A DNA stretch of 64,000 bases, from contig JAJFMT010000001.1 in NCBI GenBank assembly GCA_020696855.1, positions 1 to 64,000 of the forward strand, written 5' to 3'. Of the stretch, positions 42,161 to 51,572 are shown in pieces (positions within the stretch are counted from its first letter, which is position 1; every line of letters starts with the position of its first letter). The notes under the pieces are model-generated. The model ran no database searches. It was given only the letters and a program-made list of their open reading frames with translations, and was not told the DNA's origin. This stretch comes from Pseudobdellovibrio sp. (lineage in GTDB: Bacteria; Bdellovibrionota; Bdellovibrionia; Bdellovibrionales; Bdellovibrionaceae). The position numbers and the translations under genes are program-made.

Positions 42161-43683
42161 AGAACAATACTGAGAATCATCAATACAAACGGAAGCGGGA
42201 TAAACAGCCCGATCAAAGAAAAATTAAAAAACTGTGAAAACTCCGGCGGAGAAACCAGCATCTTCGTTGCCAGCGGCTCTTTCGCGGAGATCGAAATCAA
42301 ATCTGTTTCTTTAGTTAATGACGAGATGGCATTCAATGCCAAATCACGGTTCACGTTCTGATAAAGAAGAATGTTACTGACGAAATCGGCGTCAGCTACA
42401 ACCACCGCTGAATATTCGGCCGAGTTCGCTGTTAGCTTTCCGCGCGAGCTGACTGCGATATTAAATGCATGCGGCTCGCCGATGTAATCTTTACTATCCA
42501 GCTCTTTAAGCTCAACGGAGTTCTTCGGAGTCTTTACCAGTACTTCAGTTTTAATACGTGTTGAAGTATTCAAAACTTCAAGAGAGTGCGGGTTACGGAA
42601 GATAGTCAGCGGGTTATTGGTAAAAACTTTGGTAATCTCATCATTCGGTGAATAGTCGCCGGCATAGGTAGCGGCCTGAGCATTAACAACTGCTCCCATA
42701 GGTGAATCAAAAACGTTGTAAACGTAATTAGGATTCAGCTCGAGGCCCATTTTTTTAAGCAACGGGCCTAAACCGTAAGTTTCTTTTTCATCCAGCAATA
42801 AAAGTAAACTGCGGCCGCTATTCAGGTAATCTTCTAACGAAATGATTTCTGAAACCTGAAGCTGCTGAGTAGGGCCCGCAATAACAACCGCAGTCGCATC
42901 CGCAGGAATGTTGAGAGAGCTTGTCAGGTTAATTGTTTTAACTTCGTAAGAGTTTTTTGTCAGCAGCTGGGCAAAGCCGAATAAACTTCCCTCACCTTTT
43001 TCATCGGTAATGCTGCGCTCGCCGTGACCTTCTAAAAAGTAAATGGTCTTTTTATGCTTGCGGGTAACTTTGATAATGGCGTTTGTAAAATCCTGCTCAG
43101 AGTAGTTTTCAATACGGTTTTTAGAGCCGCGGTAATCAATAAAGGCTTCACCGGATCCTTTGTTGGCTCCGTAATCAAGCGCCAGGCGCGGGCGTTCATT
43201 AATTTCGACGAACTCGAACTTAACTTTATTAGAAATGTCTTCGTACTGCTTGATCAACTGACGGAAAAGCTTTTTATTTTCTTCAACACGTTCCGCGCCG
43301 GTTTTGTAAAAAAACTTTACGATCAGATCCCCTTCAAGGCTTCCGATAATCTGCTTGGACTGCTCAGAGATGGAATTAACTTTGTTGTAAGAAAAATCGA
43401 AAGTCATGTAGTGCTTAGCACCCAGGAAGTTGATAACGGTCAAAAAGATCACCGTCAGTAAAAGGATCAAGCCCATATTCATTCCGAGCTTGGTGGTCTT
43501 CATACTGAAGAAATCCACTAAAATTTTGTAATCGTAAAAAAGCCCGCCGATCAACGCAACGACAGACGTGCCCAGAACGATCCACATAAACGGCATCCAG
43601 GTGCGGATCGCAAAGAACAATCCCCCCAGGATTAAAAAACTTAAAATCGAAATGATAAAAAATAATTTACCTTTTTGACTCAT
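42136..43683 (-). CDS. GldG-like ABC transporter auxiliary protein
   Basis: 515 aa. N-terminal membrane helices (three to about residue 90), a large periplasmic part with the ABC_transp_aux-like domain (about residues 100-440; YFLEGHGERSITDEKGEGSL, YLNSGRSLLLLLDEKE), and a final helix ending in YRRRHA. GldG works with GldA and GldF in Bacteroidetes gliding; here the family is used more broadly. Permease and ATPase genes lie directly upstream (1 bp gap). Confidence 0.8.
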   Translation of the reverse strand: MSQKGKLFFIISILSFLILGGLFFAIRTWMPFMWIVLGTSVVALIGGLFYDYKILVDFFSMKTTKLGMNMGLILLLTVIFLTVINFLGAKHYMTFDFSYNKVNSISEQSKQIIGSLEGDLIVKFFYKTGAERVEENKKLFRQLIKQYEDISNKVKFEFVEINERPRLALDYGANKGSGEAFIDYRGSKNRIENYSEQDFTNAIIKVTRKHKKTIYFLEGHGERSITDEKGEGSLFGFAQLLTKNSYEVKTINLTSSLNIPADATAVVIAGPTQQLQVSEIISLEDYLNSGRSLLLLLDEKETYGLGPLLKKMGLELNPNYVYNVFDSPMGAVVNAQAATYAGDYSPNDEITKVFTNNPLTIFRNPHSLEVLNTSTRIKTEVLVKTPKNSVELKELDSKDYIGEPHAFNIAVSSRGKLTANSAEYSAVVVADADFVSNILLYQNVNRDLALNAISSLTKETDLISISAKEPLATKMLVSPPEFSQFFNFSLIGLFIPLPFVLMILSIVLWYRRRHA

Positions 43684-43684
43684 C

Positions 43685-44470
43685 TTAATCGCTCCAGCGT
43701 GCGGATTCGATGACCCGTTCAGTTAAAAAACAAAATAAAAAGATTAAACTGAAAAAGAAAATAAGACCGTTTGTTCTAATCGTGCCCTCTATCAGGCCGG
43801 CAAGATGCGTGTTCAGCGAGATGTGCTCCAGCACCGCTTTCGCTGAAGGGCTGTCAACTGATTCATTCAAAGCGCCCACAAACCAGATCGACAGGTTAAA
43901 TACGATCGACAATACGAAAGCCACCAGCCCGTTATCAGAAAGACTTGAAGCAAATAGGTTCATGGCCACATAGACAGCGGCAACCAGAAATATTCCGAAT
44001 GCAGAAACCAGAGTCGGAGACCATTCAAACTCGAACACGCGCCGTGAAACCAGCGGATAGATGAATGAAACACCGATCAGGGCAAAAATCGTTACGAGTG
44101 TGGCAAAGTATTTACCCAGTACAATTGCCAGCGAAGAAATCGGTGACGTTAACAGCAGATCAAAAGTCTTTACTTTCTTTTCTTCAGAAAGCAAACGCAT
44201 CGTCAGTGCCGGTACCAGAAACACAAAGACCAGATTCACGATAGCTAAATGCGGAAGAAACACAGCATAGTGAATATTCAGCATCTGCGGAGTAGCGCCG
44301 AACTGAAGCATGGCATTTGATGACGACTGTGCGAACTTTTCAAATGATATCGTAAACATGATTCCAAGAAGAATAGTCATCATGAAGCATAAAAAATAAA
44401 ACAGCGGGCTTTTAAAATAACCCGCGAGTTCTTTTTTAAAAATCACATAAGTAGGTCTTAAATTAAACAC
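43685..44470 (-). CDS. ABC-2 type permease, GldF-like
   Basis: 261 aa with about six transmembrane helices. The N-terminus VIFKKELAGYFKSPLFYFLC and TMRLLSEEKKVKTFDLLLTSP are the hallmark of ABC-2 permeases of the GldF/YhaP type. GTG start at 44470, overlapping the ATPase stop. It is the transmembrane half of the exporter with the ATPase before it; the cargo is unknown. Confidence 0.88.
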   Translation of the reverse strand: MFNLRPTYVIFKKELAGYFKSPLFYFLCFMMTILLGIMFTISFEKFAQSSSNAMLQFGATPQMLNIHYAVFLPHLAIVNLVFVFLVPALTMRLLSEEKKVKTFDLLLTSPISSLAIVLGKYFATLVTIFALIGVSFIYPLVSRRVFEFEWSPTLVSAFGIFLVAAVYVAMNLFASSLSDNGLVAFVLSIVFNLSIWFVGALNESVDSPSAKAVLEHISLNTHLAGLIEGTIRTNGLIFFFSLIFLFCFLTERVIESARWSD

Positions 44471-45398
44471 CTGACTCTGTCTCCTGTCCGTAAGTTAATT
44501 TTAAGAATACATCTTCAAGGTTCGCACGCGCCGGTGTCAGTTCAACAAGACCTGCCCCTGAACGGATGACTTCGCTTGCGACCTTTTCGATAAGCTCTTC
44601 GTCTTCGTTCATTTTAATGCGGTAATATTGATTATTTACTTCTTCGATTTCTTCGACACCTGCGATGGCTTTAAGATTCGCTTTGATGTCCTGAGACTTT
44701 CTGGTTTTTAAAGTCAGCATGATAAAGCCTTTATTTAAATTCGCAATATCGGCAATCGACTCTTGTGCGACAATTTTACCTTCATGAATAATAATAACTT
44801 TATCACAGCTGGCCTGAACTTCCGGCAGAATGTGGGTTGAAAGAATGACGGTGTGTTCGCCTTTTAACTGGCGAATCAGGTTACGGATCTCAGCCACTTG
44901 TTTGGGGTCAAGTCCTACAGTCGGCTCATCGAGAACCAAAACTTCAGGATTTGAAACTAACGCCTGGGCGATTCCCACACGCTGCTTAAAACCTTTTGAT
45001 AAATTCTTAATTAAACGCCGGCGCACATCAGTGAGCTGCGCTTTTTCTAAAGACATATCAACGTAGTCTTTAATTTTATCTTTCGGAACCTGCTTCAGTT
45101 CAGCAACAAACTTCAGGTAGTCATCCACCAGCATATCTAAATACAGCGGCGGAGTTTCCGGAAGATAACCGATTCTCTTTTTAACTTCGATCGGATTTAA
45201 AAAAACGTCGTAGCCACACACTCGTGCTTCTCCGCTGGTCGGCGCCATGAAGCCCGTAATAATTTTCATTGTTGTGGATTTGCCGGCACCATTAGGCCCA
45301 AGAAATCCAACGACATCACCTTTATCAATTTTAAAATTGAGGTCAGTAATAGCCCGGCGTTCACCATAATTTTTTGACAGATGACTGACTTCGATCAT
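44463..45398 (-). CDS. ABC transporter ATP-binding protein, GldA-like
   Basis: 311 aa from ATG 45398. Walker A GPNGAGKSTTMK, Q-loop, signature LSKGFKQRVGIAQ, Walker B EVLVLDEPTVGLDP and the H-loop (LSTHILPE) are present. The last ~80 residues are a regulatory tail with an ACT-like look. I move the start from GTG 45407 to ATG 45398 because GGAG is spaced 8 bases from the ATG and would touch the GTG. First gene of the six-gene operon. Confidence 0.9.
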   Translation of the reverse strand: MIEVSHLSKNYGERRAITDLNFKIDKGDVVGFLGPNGAGKSTTMKIITGFMAPTSGEARVCGYDVFLNPIEVKKRIGYLPETPPLYLDMLVDDYLKFVAELKQVPKDKIKDYVDMSLEKAQLTDVRRRLIKNLSKGFKQRVGIAQALVSNPEVLVLDEPTVGLDPKQVAEIRNLIRQLKGEHTVILSTHILPEVQASCDKVIIIHEGKIVAQESIADIANLNKGFIMLTLKTRKSQDIKANLKAIAGVEEIEEVNNQYYRIKMNEDEELIEKVASEVIRSGAGLVELTPARANLEDVFLKLTYGQETESGV

Positions 45399-45454
45399 AA
45401 AAAACACTCCGTCGTTCTTTGACTATCGATTTATGGAATTAATTCTAGCTGAAA

Positions 45455-46753
45455 TCACAGCGCAATCAAGAATTCGCGTGCATTATGATAGGTGACACGC
45501 CCCATCTTATCACCCTTGATCGGCTTCACATGACGGCATTCTACGGCCACTACCGCGTACTTTCCGCCCATGGCCGTTTGGCTTTTTGACAACCCCTCTT
45601 CCACCAGCCACTTTCCGACTGAAATCAGCTCGGAATCGGCCAGGTTCTGGGTTTTTTGCCTGTGGATAATGGCATGGGCGCTTGGATAGTCCTTCAAGTG
45701 AACCCAAAGATCATGGGGCTTTGAACTTCTCAGCAAATTCATGTTGTCTGCCGCGGATTTGCCCATGTAGGCGACAGCATCCTTCCCGAGAGGCAGCTTT
45801 CTTAGCCGGCCTTCAACCTTACGGGAGTTTTTCTTCTGCCCGTCATCTTTTTGCTTTTGCAAAAGCTGACTTTCGAACCGCTGTACTGACATATCTTTGA
45901 TGGCTTCGATTTCCCGCTTCAGCGACTGAAGTCTTTCCCTTGCACCGACGGCTTTATTTTTAGCAGCTTTAGCTTTATCAAAACAAAGTTGAATGTTCTC
46001 AGAGATGGACTTTTCAAAATTTACGTAAACTGACCATTCGGGTTTAAGATTTTTAATCCCGTAGGATTTCAAATATTCGCCGACTTCAGCCCACTCTTCG
46101 GTTTCAAATTGTTCAATTTGGGTTTGCACAGCCTGCAGCGCTTTGGTTTTTTTATCAAGATCCCGTTCGCGGCTTTTAACCCATTTTTCATAAGGAGTGG
46201 CCGTGCCCGCCGAAGACTTTGCACTGCGGTCGCCAAGCCTTAAACGCTTCCACTGTGCTGTCAAAAACGCGAGCGACCTGACTTCTTCTTCCTGCTCGAC
46301 AGGCTGATGCGGTGGCAGTTCTTTAACCGGAAACCAGGAAATTGATTTTTTTAAATGCTCTACGATCAGGTTTACTTGCTTAGGTACAGAGCGGAATTCT
46401 ATCGTTGTCACATCACCGTCAGCGCCAAGCCTGAAAATCACGACCCGGCCTAAAGCCTCATTCAAGGCGCCGTCGCGGAACAACTGGTTTTTTGCATGCG
46501 AAGTGAGGAATAGGGCTGTGGGCTTGGTTTTTTTGTATTTCACCCACGGATTCTCTTCCAGCAGCGTAAAAAACGGGAATACGGGGTCTAAATCGAATAC
46601 CAGATACATCATGCGGGGCTGTTTTGTGAAACGGTAAAATCCCAGCACAAGACCTTTCTCTGTACTGAGAACTTCCTGCAGCTGGGCCTTTTCAAGCTCT
46701 TCGCTGACATACTCGACCATGGTTTTAAGCTCTGAAAAACTAGGCGTTTTCAC
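45455..46753 (-). CDS. Short NFACT (RqcH/fibronectin-binding-like) protein
   Basis: 432 aa; most RqcH proteins are about 560-580 aa. The C-terminal NFACT-R domain (about residues 335-430) is clear: PHDLWVHLKDYPSAHAIIH and YAVVAVECRHVKPIKGDKMG. The middle is a Lys/Glu-rich coiled coil (about 190-320). The N-terminal NFACT-N is weak and the helix-hairpin-helix domain appears absent. RqcH elongates Ala tails on stalled nascent chains. GTG start at 46753. Confidence 0.75.
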   Translation of the reverse strand: MKTPSFSELKTMVEYVSEELEKAQLQEVLSTEKGLVLGFYRFTKQPRMMYLVFDLDPVFPFFTLLEENPWVKYKKTKPTALFLTSHAKNQLFRDGALNEALGRVVIFRLGADGDVTTIEFRSVPKQVNLIVEHLKKSISWFPVKELPPHQPVEQEEEVRSLAFLTAQWKRLRLGDRSAKSSAGTATPYEKWVKSRERDLDKKTKALQAVQTQIEQFETEEWAEVGEYLKSYGIKNLKPEWSVYVNFEKSISENIQLCFDKAKAAKNKAVGARERLQSLKREIEAIKDMSVQRFESQLLQKQKDDGQKKNSRKVEGRLRKLPLGKDAVAYMGKSAADNMNLLRSSKPHDLWVHLKDYPSAHAIIHRQKTQNLADSELISVGKWLVEEGLSKSQTAMGGKYAVVAVECRHVKPIKGDKMGRVTYHNAREFLIAL

Positions 46754-46790
46754 AGTTTAGACGATAGCTCACCTTGCCGAATAAATCGAT

Positions 46791-47066
46791 ATGAAAACTA
46801 TGAAATCCTGCATTGCTGAACTCATCGACGAAGAAATCCTGTCTCACTTACACCAACACGAAACAAATGAAGAGTTCATTGAACGCATTTGTGGGCTCTG
46901 GCTTGAAGAAGTTGCCGCGAACAAAGGCTACGCACCGAAAGGTTACGGCGCCGATGTTGTTGAAGAAATTGAATTGCAGGTAACTGAAGTTTTTCGCATG
47001 AAAACTTACGGGTACTACAATTTGCAAGAGTACCGTCAAATGCACCTTAAAAAGCGCATCAGTTAA
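46791..47066 (+). CDS. Small unknown protein
   Basis: 91 aa, no signal peptide. Acidic helical N-terminus (IAELIDEEILSHLHQHETNE), then WLEEVAANKGYAPKGYG and a Tyr-rich end with a basic tail. No family recognised. ATG at 46791, 37 bp from the NFACT gene start on the other strand; convergent with the methyltransferase gene. Single short gene between two minus-strand genes. Confidence 0.55.
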   Translation: MKTMKSCIAELIDEEILSHLHQHETNEEFIERICGLWLEEVAANKGYAPKGYGADVVEEIELQVTEVFRMKTYGYYNLQEYRQMHLKKRIS

Positions 47067-47079
47067 TTTCCGTTAAAGA

Positions 47080-47949
47080 TCAAACTTTGCGGATCACCGC
47101 AAAATACATCGGGCCGAACCCGCTTCGGTCCGGTAAAATCTGGTAACCATGTTCGGTTTTTTCTACGAAATCCAGATTGTCTGCAGCGGACCAGGTTAAA
47201 ATTTCCGGCTTTCTTTTTTTGATTAACTTCTGCACCACTTCATCATTTTCCATCGGAGAAATAGAGCAGGTCGAATACACAATTCTGCCACCGGGTTTGC
47301 AGGCCAGCCATGCGGACGATAAAAGCGAGTACTGCCTGACTGCCAGATTTTTTGTGCGCTTTTCTGTCCATAAAGAAAGTTCGGACTGATTTTCGAAAAG
47401 ATGCCGCTCACCCGAACACGGAACGTCCGCCAGCACACGGTCAAACTCGTCCGGCATTCTTAAGCCGTACTGATTTCCGTCAAGACCTTTTACATTTACA
47501 AAATCTCTTTCTGAGCGCGGAATGTATTCATGAAACACCCGCATCAGTCGCTCGCGTCTGCCTTCTGACATCTCGTTGCTGATCAGCTTATCGGGCTGCG
47601 CTTCGGCAAGAATCAGAGACTTTCCTCCTGGGGCTGCGCACATATCAAGACAGGCGTCACCCGCTTCGACTTCCAGAGCGCGCGCCACTAATACACTGGC
47701 CGGGTCCATGACATAAAATCTGTACAAGCCATCTTCGTTTTTTTCCAGCTTGTAGCCGTCAGGCTTCCAGTAGCAGTCCGGCAGAAAATGACATCCATCA
47801 AGACCATCAGTATTTACGTTTTGAACAAATTTATTTTTTCTCAGAATTTGTTTAGGCGGGTCCATTATATGCTTTCGCAGCGTAGGCCACCGCTCGCCGA
47901 AAACTTTTGTAAAATAATTTTCAAAAAGCGGATTAGTTGGGGAATTCAC
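47080..47949 (-). CDS. NSUN4-like RNA (cytosine-C5) methyltransferase
   Basis: 289 aa. Second NOL1/NOP2/Sun enzyme of the window. The SAM site is DMCAAPGGKSLILAEAQPD, motif IV Cys is in DVPCSGERHLFENQ and motif VI Cys in YSTCSISPMENDEV. There is no NusB-like N-terminal domain, unlike the gene at 4405; the form resembles the mitochondrial NSUN4 type. The start is GTG 47949, overlapping the kinase stop; ATG 47865 is an alternative. Targets cannot be told. Confidence 0.8.
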   Translation of the reverse strand: MNSPTNPLFENYFTKVFGERWPTLRKHIMDPPKQILRKNKFVQNVNTDGLDGCHFLPDCYWKPDGYKLEKNEDGLYRFYVMDPASVLVARALEVEAGDACLDMCAAPGGKSLILAEAQPDKLISNEMSEGRRERLMRVFHEYIPRSERDFVNVKGLDGNQYGLRMPDEFDRVLADVPCSGERHLFENQSELSLWTEKRTKNLAVRQYSLLSSAWLACKPGGRIVYSTCSISPMENDEVVQKLIKKRKPEILTWSAADNLDFVEKTEHGYQILPDRSGFGPMYFAVIRKV

Positions 47950-49189
47950 AGATAAATTCGCTTCCTTTTCCGTTTTCTGAAATCAGCTTGACGTTTCCGC
48001 CGTGATTCAACATGTGATGCTTCACCAGAGCCAGGCCCAGTCCGAAGCCGCCCTGATCGCGGTTTCGGCCCTTATCAACACGGTAAAAGCGCTCAAAAAT
48101 TCTATCCTGATGCTCTTTCGCGATTCCCGGACCGTTATCACGCACTTTCAATACAACTGAAGCACCCGCGGGCTCCCAAGTGAGATCGATCTGATTGGAC
48201 TCGCCTGAATACTTCACGGCATTGATTAAAAGGTTACGCATAATCTGCTTTGTCGCATCATAATTGGCATTCACTTCTGAAACGGCTTTTTGCACATTTA
48301 TTTTTTTAGGAGTTAACTGCAGCGACGGCTCCAGCTCGCCCAGAACATCCTTTGTGATCTCATCGGTTGAAATTCTGGATTTAGTCAATTGAGTTCCGGT
48401 TTCAACTTTTGACAGGTTTAACAGTTCGCTCATGAGGTCAGACATTTGGTCCGTGCCTAAAAGTATCGGCTTTAAAAGCTCCAGCTCTTCTGCGCGTCCA
48501 GAAGCCTCCAGCTTTTGTTTTAAAAGTTCAGCGTAACCTTTTATGACCGTCAGCGGAGTGCGCATCTCATGAGAGGCGTTCGCAACGAAGTCGATTCTGA
48601 TTTTTTCAGTTTTGCGAAGTTCTGATAAGTCATAGAAGACTCCAAGGCACCACGATTCATTTTCGTTGCGCGAGGGTAACGGTGTAACAAAAAGTTGAAA
48701 GCGGTCACCCTCACTTCTGTTGAAGCGCGAGTTTTCAAATGTTTTTTTGAACGTTGTGATGACCTGCGGGTCGCGGATGATATCCTGAAGTGAGTAACTG
48801 GCCGTTTCTTTCAGAGGCGCCCACTGAAAGAAGTTCATAAAGGCCGAATTAAAAGAAATGACACGTAAGTTCTGGTCTACTGTAACAATGCCCTCTTTTA
48901 ATCCTGAGAAAACGGTTTCATAACCCCGGCGCTCTTCTTTAGACTGGCGCTTAAGGCGCAAATACTTTTTACGCAAAGTCAGCGCTGCCCGCTCCAGCAA
49001 AGAAAAATCTTCGTCGACTTCCGAAAAAATGTCGCCGATCTGAAGATTATCAAGGTCTTCTGATTTCATGAGCTCGATCATTTGTTTGGTTTGCTTTGCG
49101 ATTATTCTTCTGAATCTGATGTAACTCAGAATGTAAGCTCCGAAGCTGACGACAACAATAGCGAGAATCCACAGCAGTATTTGTATCAC
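47933..49189 (-). CDS. phoR: Sensor histidine kinase PhoR
   Basis: 418 aa. One N-terminal transmembrane helix (about residues 3-22), then a HAMP-like linker, a PAS domain (about 90-190: LKEGIVTVDQNLRVISFNSA), the phospho-acceptor His in FVANASHEMRTPLTVIKG, and the ATP-binding domain with N box (MRNLLINAVKYSG), G1 (VRDNGPGIAKE) and G2 (GGFGLGLALVKHH). Only one membrane segment, typical of PhoR. GTG start at 49189, overlapping the phoB stop. Confidence 0.9.
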   Translation of the reverse strand: MIQILLWILAIVVVSFGAYILSYIRFRRIIAKQTKQMIELMKSEDLDNLQIGDIFSEVDEDFSLLERAALTLRKKYLRLKRQSKEERRGYETVFSGLKEGIVTVDQNLRVISFNSAFMNFFQWAPLKETASYSLQDIIRDPQVITTFKKTFENSRFNRSEGDRFQLFVTPLPSRNENESWCLGVFYDLSELRKTEKIRIDFVANASHEMRTPLTVIKGYAELLKQKLEASGRAEELELLKPILLGTDQMSDLMSELLNLSKVETGTQLTKSRISTDEITKDVLGELEPSLQLTPKKINVQKAVSEVNANYDATKQIMRNLLINAVKYSGESNQIDLTWEPAGASVVLKVRDNGPGIAKEHQDRIFERFYRVDKGRNRDQGGFGLGLALVKHHMLNHGGNVKLISENGKGSEFICEFPN

Positions 49190-49950
49190 AGAATTTCCGG
49201 CTCCGATTTGTCTTGTAAAGAAATCAGAATGCGGTAACCAACTCCACGGATTGTTTCAACGTGCTGGGCCCAGGTTCCGATTTTTTTTCTTAACGTAAAT
49301 ATATGAGTGTCGATTGTCCGGCCTGTAACATTCACGTCCTGGCCCTGAATCATATCGATCAGATTATCGCGGGTTAAAACTTTTCCGCCGGCTTTTAACA
49401 GCTCGGCAATCAGCTTAAACTCTGAAGGCGTCAGGTGAACTTCTTCTCCGTTGAGGCGCACGTCATGCTTTTCAGTATCAACCGATAGGCCGTCGAATCC
49501 TAAAACTGACGATTCATCTTTGGCTGCAACACCTGATTTTGATTTTAACTCTTCTTCCAGGTGCAACCGTCGCATCAATTGCCTGACTCGCGCCGCAAGA
49601 ACCGCGGCATCGAAAGGTTTTGTCAGGTAGTCGTCTGCGCCCGTTTCTAAGCCGTTTACTATCGAATCGGAATCCACCCGTGCCGTAACCATCATTACTT
49701 TTGTTGAACCTAATTTGGAGCGGTTCTTTTTCAAAAAATCGATTCCCTGAGTTCCTGGCAGCATCCAGTCTAAAAGACAAAGAGAATATTTATTCGCAGT
49801 AACGGATGACTGGGCGGCATCAGCCGAATTGAAAACATCAACGCTGAACCCCAGATTAATCAGATTCAGTTTCAAAAGCTGCGAGATCGCCAAATCATCT
49901 TCGACCACCAGCGCTTTTTTATCTTTGATAAAGTCGTTGATCGCTAACAT
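49186..49950 (-). CDS. phoB: Response regulator PhoB
   Basis: 254 aa. Receiver domain with the phospho-Asp in CLLDWMLPGTQG, switch Thr in MVTARVDSD and Lys in YLTKPFD, followed by an OmpR/PhoB winged helix (about residues 155-245: VHLTPSEFKLIAELLKAGG, GRTIDTHIFTLRKKIG). Coupled to the kinase gene on one side and 3 bp from phoU on the other. The pair probably senses phosphate through PhoU, as in PhoB/PhoR. Confidence 0.92.
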   Translation of the reverse strand: MLAINDFIKDKKALVVEDDLAISQLLKLNLINLGFSVDVFNSADAAQSSVTANKYSLCLLDWMLPGTQGIDFLKKNRSKLGSTKVMMVTARVDSDSIVNGLETGADDYLTKPFDAAVLAARVRQLMRRLHLEEELKSKSGVAAKDESSVLGFDGLSVDTEKHDVRLNGEEVHLTPSEFKLIAELLKAGGKVLTRDNLIDMIQGQDVNVTGRTIDTHIFTLRKKIGTWAQHVETIRGVGYRILISLQDKSEPEIL

Positions 49951-49953
49951 AAA

Positions 49954-50610
49954 TTAATTATTGCCGTGGCGAACATCTTTTCCTGAGAATGCGAAAATAA
50001 CGTCTTCAGCGATATTGGTCGCATGGTCTCCCAGGCGCTCAAGGTTTCTTGCGATTAAAATGTAATCCAGATGATCCTGTAAATGTTCGGTGTCGGTTTT
50101 CATAAGCTCAATCGACTGCAAGTTGATTTTCTTTTTGTAAGCATCAACCTGGTCATCCATCTTTAAAACTTTTTCTGCAGCGGCAATATCCATTCTAACA
50201 AAGCAGTCTAAAGAAGCCTTTACCATTTCCGATGTGCATTTAAACATTTGCTCCATATCCGAAAGGGAGTTTGCGAAGCCGCGTTCAATCAGCTCTCGTG
50301 AAAGGTGGGCCACGTTTACACACTGGTCACCCATACGCTCCAGATCCGTATTAATTTTAATAATCGAAAGAATCAGGCGAAGATCTTTTGCAACGGGGCC
50401 TTGCTTCGCTAAAACCTGCAGGCATTGCTCATCAATTTTCTTTTGCAGATCATTAATATTTTCTTCAATGCGGTGTACTTCTTTTAACGAGTTGAGTTCT
50501 TTTTTCAGTAAGCCGGCAGTTGAAATTGTAATGGCCTTTTCTACCAATCCCCCCATTTCGAGAGTCAGTTTTTTAAGGTCCTCTAACTGTGAATCCATTA
50601 TTCTTTCCAT
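49954..50610 (-). CDS. phoU: Phosphate signalling protein PhoU
   Basis: 218 aa, two PhoU helical bundles. The family metal-binding motifs are visible as NTDLERMGDQCVNVAHL and ARNLERLGDHATNIAEDVIF. PhoU keeps PhoR from activating PhoB when phosphate is enough. First gene of phoU-phoB-phoR, no pst genes within the window. ATG 50610; a second Met four codons in is also possible. Confidence 0.95.
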   Translation of the reverse strand: MERIMDSQLEDLKKLTLEMGGLVEKAITISTAGLLKKELNSLKEVHRIEENINDLQKKIDEQCLQVLAKQGPVAKDLRLILSIIKINTDLERMGDQCVNVAHLSRELIERGFANSLSDMEQMFKCTSEMVKASLDCFVRMDIAAAEKVLKMDDQVDAYKKKINLQSIELMKTDTEHLQDHLDYILIARNLERLGDHATNIAEDVIFAFSGKDVRHGNN

Positions 50611-50684
50611 AAACTACCTTTACGCTTAATTTTCAGGAAATTCTATCTTCTTTCTTGACCCCTGTCTGCATTCAACGCAAACCT

Positions 50685-51572
50685 ATGCAAATGAGGCTCT
50701 CTTCGATCGATATAGGATCAAATGCCATTCGGCAATTGATTGTAGAAGTACAACCGGATGGCGGCTGGAAGGTGTTAAAAAAACACCGCGAAACTATCCG
50801 TTTAGGGTCTGATGTTTTTGATTCCGGGTCTATTAAGACTAAAACGGTTGTCAGGCTTATTCTGGCCTTTAAAAGAATGGCGAAAAACAATAAGAAATTC
50901 CGGGTCGACCGCAGTCTGGCATTTGCCACCAGCGCTTTCAGAGACGCTAAGAATAGAAAGCCTATTTTAGCGGCTATACATAAAACATCTAAAATCAAAA
51001 TTAAGGTCATTTCAGGCCATACAGAGGCGGAGCTGATCCGAAAAGCTGTGCAAAAAAGTCTTGGTCTTCAGCAGGAAAACTGTCTGTTAATCGACATCGG
51101 CGGCGGAAGTGTTGAGCTGACTCACGTTCAAAATAAGAAAATCCATTACTCTAAAAGCTTTAAATGGGGAATGGTGCGCACGCTGACTCAGGCGCAAAAA
51201 GCCGGCGTCACGGCTACTAAAATTGTAAGCCAGAATTTAAAGAAGAATCTGAAAAGCCTTCCCAAAGGCCCGTTCGAGATGGCGATTGGCACCGGCGGAA
51301 ATTTAGATGCGATTTCCAGGCTGAAGCTTCAGGCTTTGAAAAAAGGGCCTAACACGCTTGTAACTTATGAAGAGTTGCAAACGATGTATAAAATGTTTAT
51401 CGCCACCAAACCTGCACTGCGCGCCGAAAAGTATAATTTAAAACCTGACCGCGTAGACGTTATTGAACCTGCGATGTATCTGACTTTGAATTTAATGAAA
51501 AAATACAAGATCGCCCGCCTGAAGATACCGGGAACAGGTTTAAAAGAAGGCGCTATTCTTTCTCTTCTTTAA
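50685..51572 (+). CDS. ppx: Ppx/GppA-type phosphatase
   Basis: About 295 aa from ATG 50685. The ASKHA-type phosphate loops are SSIDIGSNAIRQLI and CLLIDIGGGSVELTHV. This is the short Ppx/GppA form with only the N-terminal hydrolase domain. It could act on polyphosphate or on pppGpp. An earlier in-frame TTG (50655) is less likely. Divergent from phoU and convergent with ppk1, overlapping by 20 bases. Confidence 0.85.
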   Translation: MQMRLSSIDIGSNAIRQLIVEVQPDGGWKVLKKHRETIRLGSDVFDSGSIKTKTVVRLILAFKRMAKNNKKFRVDRSLAFATSAFRDAKNRKPILAAIHKTSKIKIKVISGHTEAELIRKAVQKSLGLQQENCLLIDIGGGSVELTHVQNKKIHYSKSFKWGMVRTLTQAQKAGVTATKIVSQNLKKNLKSLPKGPFEMAIGTGGNLDAISRLKLQALKKGPNTLVTYEELQTMYKMFIATKPALRAEKYNLKPDRVDVIEPAMYLTLNLMKKYKIARLKIPGTGLKEGAILSLL

